Shown here: positions 30,271 through 33,950 of the stretch, one piece after another
Layout of the letters: each line of letters begins with the position of its first letter
How positions within the stretch are numbered: position 1 is the first letter of the stretch
Origin: an uncultured Clostridia bacterium
Lineage (GTDB): Bacteria > Bacillota > Clostridia > Christensenellales > Borkfalkiaceae
Direction of reading: 5' to 3'
DNA length: 33,950 nt
NCBI GenBank assembly: GCA_945917475.1
Contig: CAMEHL010000005.1
Location: forward strand, 1 to 33,950
The notes under the pieces: generated by a model
Databases searched by the model: none
Seen by the model: the letters and a program-made list of their open reading frames with translations, nothing else
Told to the model about the DNA's origin: nothing
Position numbers and translations under genes: made by a program

Positions 30271-32199
30271 TTATAACGCGCCGTTAAAATATTCTTTTCC
30301 GTTTAACAGTTCGTAATAATAGATAGGCATTGCCGACCAGCCATGGCACAGGCTGCCGGTATTCGCCAGAGATTTTTCGCCTTCTTCCGTTTCCCAGAAC
30401 GTCGTCGCGCCGAGTTTTAACATTCTCGAATACTTTTTATCTATATCGTTCAGAATAAACGTTTTATATCTGTCTTTATCCGCCTTCAACAGCGCTTCGT
30501 AAAGAAAAGTATTCATAGAGAGCGTTATAGGCACGACGTTTTTATCCGAAACGAGCCTTTCGGCAAACGCGGAATCGCCTAAACCGCAAAGCAGTGCCAG
30601 AGCGTTTCCGAGACAGGTAAAAATTTTTTCGGATTCAAGGCTTGACGCTTTATAAAGTCTTTTTTCTTCGTCGTAAAAAGTTTTTCTTATCGCGGTTTTC
30701 ATCGCGCTGCCGTCGAAATCAAGTTTTTCGCCTTTGATTTTGCAGATTTCCGCGAAAAAGCCCGACGCATATAAAAACATACAGTTCAAAATAAGGTCGT
30801 ATTTATGCGGATAAAAATCGGCGGCGGTTCTGTTTATCTGATCTCCGTTATCGCTGCCCGGCGACCACTCGTAAAAATTCCAGTACGGATACGGAAAATT
30901 TGCGATAAGACCGTTATTCTCTATTTTTGACGAAAACGTTTCAAATATAGTTTTCAGAACGTGAAAAACGTCGTCTATAATAGTTTTATCTCCGCTTGCT
31001 ACGACATATTCGTAAACTTCTATAAAGTACGTCAGCGAAAAGAACGGAATGGGAATATCCCTTCCCGCCGGATAACAAATACTTAAAAGTCCATCCTTTC
31101 TTAACCCCAAAGAGATAAGAAACAAATTGGAGCGCGCAAACTTATAATCGCCGAACGCTTTATACGTGCAAAGCATTTCGTTTCTGCTGTCCATTGTATA
31201 AAGAGCCTGTTCGCGCCACGGGGTGTCTTCGTAATGCTCATGCATACAGGCGGAAAGAGTTCTTACGCTGATCTCATATATTTTATTTCTCGTTTCGCTC
31301 CTGAAATTCGGTTTTTTGGCGGTAAGCGGATATTTTATCGGGCGAATCCCGGCGTAAACGATAGTCAGAGGATATTCGCAAAATACTTCGACATATCTGC
31401 CCGATAACCGACGGAAACAATTCATATATTTATTTTTACCGGCTCTGGCAACATATTCCACACTGAAATCCATAGAGCCTATAATTCGTTTTACCCTTCC
31501 GTTATCGAGAAACTGCGAATAAGCGATAAGCAGATTCTGTTCCTTCGGCGAATCGATTTCCAGATCAAGAAAACCGGTGGTTTCGGCGTGCAAATCTATG
31601 AGATAAGAGTTTTCCGTCCGCGTTACGGAAAAAGGCACTCTGTCGAGAATGATGAGTTTATCGTTCGGGCGCGGATTAAGATTGTACGACTTATCCGTAA
31701 TAACACTATCCTTAAACGCCTCTACGTTTTCCCTGTTGCCGTAATACTTGAACGAAAAGCCTAATTGCGACGTGATAAATTTTCTGTAACCGTTTTCAAA
31801 AAGGGTGCACGTTCTCGAAAGTGTTTTTTCCGAAGAAACCGCAACCGTCTTCTCGCCGCAGACCAATTCGTAAATCAGTCCCGGCGCGTCTTTTATATAC
31901 GTCTGCGTGTCTTTTCCGTAATACCATACGATTATTGCGGCTTCGTTTTCTCCGTCGCGCACTTTGCCCGTAATATCTATCGTATCGTAAAACTTATAAT
32001 CGGGATAATCGGCATATTGTCCGAAATCGACGAATTCGCCGTTAATAAATAAATTATAATTACTGTCGCAGGCAAGGTGAATTTTTACGCCGAGCGACTT
32101 GTCCGCGTTAAAATTAAATTTAAACTCGGCGTATTCGTCCTCGCCGTATTCTTTTTTGTTCCATATCCACTTTGAATTTTTAAACCGTCCGTCTTGCAT
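30271..32199 (-). CDS. GH78-type alpha-L-rhamnosidase-like enzyme
   Basis: A 642-aa enzyme without signal peptide, so probably cytoplasmic. I chose the ATG at 32199 (GGAG 9 nt upstream, after the GH13 stop) over 32241, which overlaps the GH13 gene. The N-terminal 300 residues are beta-rich, with the jelly-roll-like FSVEYVARAGKNKYMNCFRRLSGRYVEV. From about residue 320 an (alpha/alpha)6 barrel follows, with MHEHYEDTPWREQALYTMDSRNEML, the E/D-D-x-PWRE signature of GH78 rhamnosidases, and NTGSLCHGWSAMPIYYYEL at the end. Expected to release terminal alpha-L-rhamnose, but the related family of rhamnosidase-like proteins has untested members. Cotranscribed with GH13. Confidence 0.85.
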   Translation of the reverse strand: MQDGRFKNSKWIWNKKEYGEDEYAEFKFNFNADKSLGVKIHLACDSNYNLFINGEFVDFGQYADYPDYKFYDTIDITGKVRDGENEAAIIVWYYGKDTQTYIKDAPGLIYELVCGEKTVAVSSEKTLSRTCTLFENGYRKFITSQLGFSFKYYGNRENVEAFKDSVITDKSYNLNPRPNDKLIILDRVPFSVTRTENSYLIDLHAETTGFLDLEIDSPKEQNLLIAYSQFLDNGRVKRIIGSMDFSVEYVARAGKNKYMNCFRRLSGRYVEVFCEYPLTIVYAGIRPIKYPLTAKKPNFRSETRNKIYEISVRTLSACMHEHYEDTPWREQALYTMDSRNEMLCTYKAFGDYKFARSNLFLISLGLRKDGLLSICYPAGRDIPIPFFSLTYFIEVYEYVVASGDKTIIDDVFHVLKTIFETFSSKIENNGLIANFPYPYWNFYEWSPGSDNGDQINRTAADFYPHKYDLILNCMFLYASGFFAEICKIKGEKLDFDGSAMKTAIRKTFYDEEKRLYKASSLESEKIFTCLGNALALLCGLGDSAFAERLVSDKNVVPITLSMNTFLYEALLKADKDRYKTFILNDIDKKYSRMLKLGATTFWETEEGEKSLANTGSLCHGWSAMPIYYYELLNGKEYFNGAL

Positions 32200-32213
32200 A
32201 AAATCAGTCTCCG

Positions 32214-33767
32214 TTAAAGTTCCGCGATAAGTATTCCGCATTTTTTTAGCGTATACCCACGGTTAATCGATACGTTTTCGCATAGTATTGCGTTTTTAAT
32301 TTTTTCCTTTATTTCGTATGCGTTTTCAGTAGGATTTATAACGATGAGAATTTTTTCTCCGTCTTTTTCTCTGACGAATTCAAGCGGATAACCGCAATTT
32401 TCGTCAATAGCGATATCCGCGTCGAAATCGAAAGCGGCATACCGTTTTTTTATACGAATAATCTTTCTGACGAAATTGTAGAGCGAATTTTCGTCTTTCA
32501 TTTGTGTTTCCACGTTTACGCCGCTCCTTCCGACGGGCAGATAAAGCCGTTTATCGCTATCAGAAAAGCCCGCGTTTTTACCGTTGCTCCAACGCATTGG
32601 CGTCCTTGCTCCCGTACGTATATAACCGCCGTCTTTATTAAGTTTGAAATTGTGTTTTATCCCTATTTCGTCGCCGTAATATATCATAGGAAGGTTTTTA
32701 TAAGCGAACAAAAAGGCAAAAATACATTTCATCTCTTCAACGGATTTATAAGTCGCTATTCTCGTTATATCGTGATACCCCGTGGGAACGGCGTAATACT
32801 TTTCGGCTCCCAACTTTTTCGCGACCGACAGCGAATATTTTAAGAACGCGCTTATATCGCCTTTGCCGTTCTCGGAAAAATAACTGTTTCCGCACTCGAA
32901 CGCCGGAAGAATGTTGCTGCCCTTTTCTCCGCGGAACAATTCGTTATATCCCACGGAACAATGATTGAAATAGTCGACGTCGAATCCGCATTCCGAGGAA
33001 TCCGTCGGGTTTCCCCATTCCGCCATAAAAACAGCGTCCGGAAACTTGTTTTTAACCTCGCCTATTAGCCTGCTCCACAACCACTTTAACGCGGAAACGT
33101 CATAATTGCCCTTTATAAGACTATTGGCAAGGTCAACGCGAAAACCATCTGCGCCTCTCCCGAGCCAGAACAGCATTATTTTTACTATTTCTTTCCTTAA
33201 CGGCTTTAAACTGTCGTCTTTATAATAAGTTTTCCATTCGTCCGATTTCCACGGATCCGAACTTTCTTTTTTTTCAATATTGAACCCGTAATTGAGCGCG
33301 GGCTGAAAAGAATAGTAATTAACCACGTAGTTGCCGTTTCTTTTCGCCATCCCCTTGATCGTATTTTCGCCGCCCACGAAAACGTTGTTGGTCCAGACGT
33401 AATAATCAGAAAACTCGTTGCGCTTTTCTTTTTTTGATGCTTTGAACCACGGATGCTTATCTGAAGTATGCCCGATAACGAGGTCTAACAGAATTTTTAA
33501 GCCTAAAGAATGCGCTTTCTTTATAAGCGCGTCAAAATCGGATAAATTTCCGAATTTTTTGTCCACGGAATAGTAGTCTTCGATATCGTAACCGCCGTCT
33601 CTGAACGGGCTTTTGAAAATAGGATTAAGCCAGATTATGTCCGCGCCAAGTTCTTTTATATAATCGAGTTTTTCGGTTATTCCGGCAAGATCGCCCGTCC
33701 CGTCGCCGTTCTTATCGTAAAAACTCGTCGGATAAACCTCGTAAATAACGCTTTTATTCAGATTCAT
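32214..33767 (-). CDS. GH13 alpha-glucosidase-like enzyme (oligo-1,6-glucosidase group)
   Basis: A 517-aa intracellular alpha-amylase-family hydrolase. Start MNLNKSVIYEVYPTSFYDKNGDGTGDLAGI carries the Ca-binding DxNxDGxGD typical of the oligo-1,6-glucosidase group, and domain B has FQPALNYGF (QPDLN-like). Catalytic residues: DGFRVDLA (nucleophile Asp), FMAEWGNP (acid/base Glu) and TGYHDITR (third Asp). Region I is DLVIGHTS rather than the common DxVxNHTS. These features suggest alpha-1,6- or alpha-1,4-linked glucosides as substrate; exact specificity is not predictable. The C-terminal beta domain (about 430-517) is present. It ends just before the GH78 gene and follows another carbohydrate gene by 4 nt. 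Confidence 0.92.
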   Translation of the reverse strand: MNLNKSVIYEVYPTSFYDKNGDGTGDLAGITEKLDYIKELGADIIWLNPIFKSPFRDGGYDIEDYYSVDKKFGNLSDFDALIKKAHSLGLKILLDLVIGHTSDKHPWFKASKKEKRNEFSDYYVWTNNVFVGGENTIKGMAKRNGNYVVNYYSFQPALNYGFNIEKKESSDPWKSDEWKTYYKDDSLKPLRKEIVKIMLFWLGRGADGFRVDLANSLIKGNYDVSALKWLWSRLIGEVKNKFPDAVFMAEWGNPTDSSECGFDVDYFNHCSVGYNELFRGEKGSNILPAFECGNSYFSENGKGDISAFLKYSLSVAKKLGAEKYYAVPTGYHDITRIATYKSVEEMKCIFAFLFAYKNLPMIYYGDEIGIKHNFKLNKDGGYIRTGARTPMRWSNGKNAGFSDSDKRLYLPVGRSGVNVETQMKDENSLYNFVRKIIRIKKRYAAFDFDADIAIDENCGYPLEFVREKDGEKILIVINPTENAYEIKEKIKNAILCENVSINRGYTLKKCGILIAEL

Positions 33768-33771
33768 AATA

Positions 33772-33950
33772 TTATTCCGTAATAGTTTTTATATAATCGG
33801 GAACGTTTGCGACTTTTACGCCCTTTGCGTTGCATCCCCTGAAATCCACGGCGTATTCGACTTTCGGTTTTTCCGAATAAAATACGTTGGATATCGAAAT
33901 GTTTTCGTAATCGAAAGGTCCGTTATTCTCTCTTAAATATCCGTATCCCT
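33772..33950 (-). CDS. C-terminus of a beta-helix-like protein (truncated by window)
   Basis: Only the last 59 codons lie in the window, ending at TAA (33772-33774). It reads GYGYLRENNGPFDYENISIS, then NVFYSEKPKVEYAVDFRGCNAKGVKVANVPDYIKTITE. The short-strand pattern ENISISNVFYSEKP...GVKVANV resembles the end of a right-handed parallel beta-helix as in GH28 polygalacturonases, a guess from texture. It is 4 nt upstream of GH13, so it belongs to the same operon and extends beyond the right edge. Confidence 0.5.
   Translation of the reverse strand, partial: GYGYLRENNGPFDYENISISNVFYSEKPKVEYAVDFRGCNAKGVKVANVPDYIKTITE

Noticed and set aside
1-33950. rRNA, tRNA or CRISPR arrays.
   Set aside because: No tRNA cloverleaf signatures, rRNA blocks or repeat-spacer arrays were noticed on reading; no tool was run.

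Overview
The window looks like a chromosomal segment of a low-to-moderate GC Firmicute, most likely an uncultured gut Clostridia lineage. The basis is the sporulation pair yqfC/yqfD, an M-box (Mg2+) riboswitch before mgtE, an archaeal/eukaryotic-type ProS, AGGAG-type ribosome binding sites and SigA-like promoters, many with a TGC extended -10. Genus cannot be assigned from sequence alone.

Layout. 1-3107 (minus): yqfC-yqfD-pgpH-ybeY, a compacted version of the usual Firmicutes cluster; phoH is absent, PgpH lacks its large extracytoplasmic domain, and the YbeY frame stops at a TAG just before the expected YDH of its metal site. 3219-5387 (minus): aconitase-family hydratase. 5567-6052 (plus): small membrane protein, apparently from a leaderless mRNA. 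6168-7909 (plus): promoter, M-box, terminator hairpin, mgtE, terminator.

7921-10783 is an accessory insertion: a strong promoter, a highly structured RNA of about 200 nt that ends in a UUCG-capped terminator, an EcoRI-family adenine methyltransferase and a DUF262-HNH nuclease overlapping it by one base, then an AT-rich stretch bounded by two related palindromes. The RNA has a 20-bp closing stem starting at the predicted transcription start, an internal three-way junction, an 18-nt pseudoknot-capable complementarity, and a possible antiterminator. This RNA plus the two genes is the best candidate for an undescribed system: an RNA-controlled (or RNA-containing) restriction-modification-like module.

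10796-14083 (minus): hypothetical membrane protein, LysR regulator, uppP, a 46-aa ORF, mscL and a lipoprotein fragment without a start codon. 14086-14324 holds repeats. 14401-18034 (minus): proS, a membrane protein and mnmE in one tight operon, divergent from tkt (18247-20223, plus), which ends in two tandem terminators. 20512-28082 (minus): a DUF2238-like membrane protein, a Cys-cluster/Lys-Ala-tail small protein, an ABC exporter with a 5' UTR hairpin, CvpA, low-molecular-weight protein tyrosine phosphatase, GNAT acetyltransferase, DUF3592 protein and YgjV-like protein. 28444-29777 (plus): DeoR-family regulator and a two-TM protein. 29816-33950 (minus): carbohydrate locus with a truncated beta-helix-like protein at the window edge, a GH13 glucosidase, a GH78-type rhamnosidase and a C-terminal gene remnant; the adjacent DeoR regulator may control it.

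All assignments are from reading motifs by eye; no database search was run.
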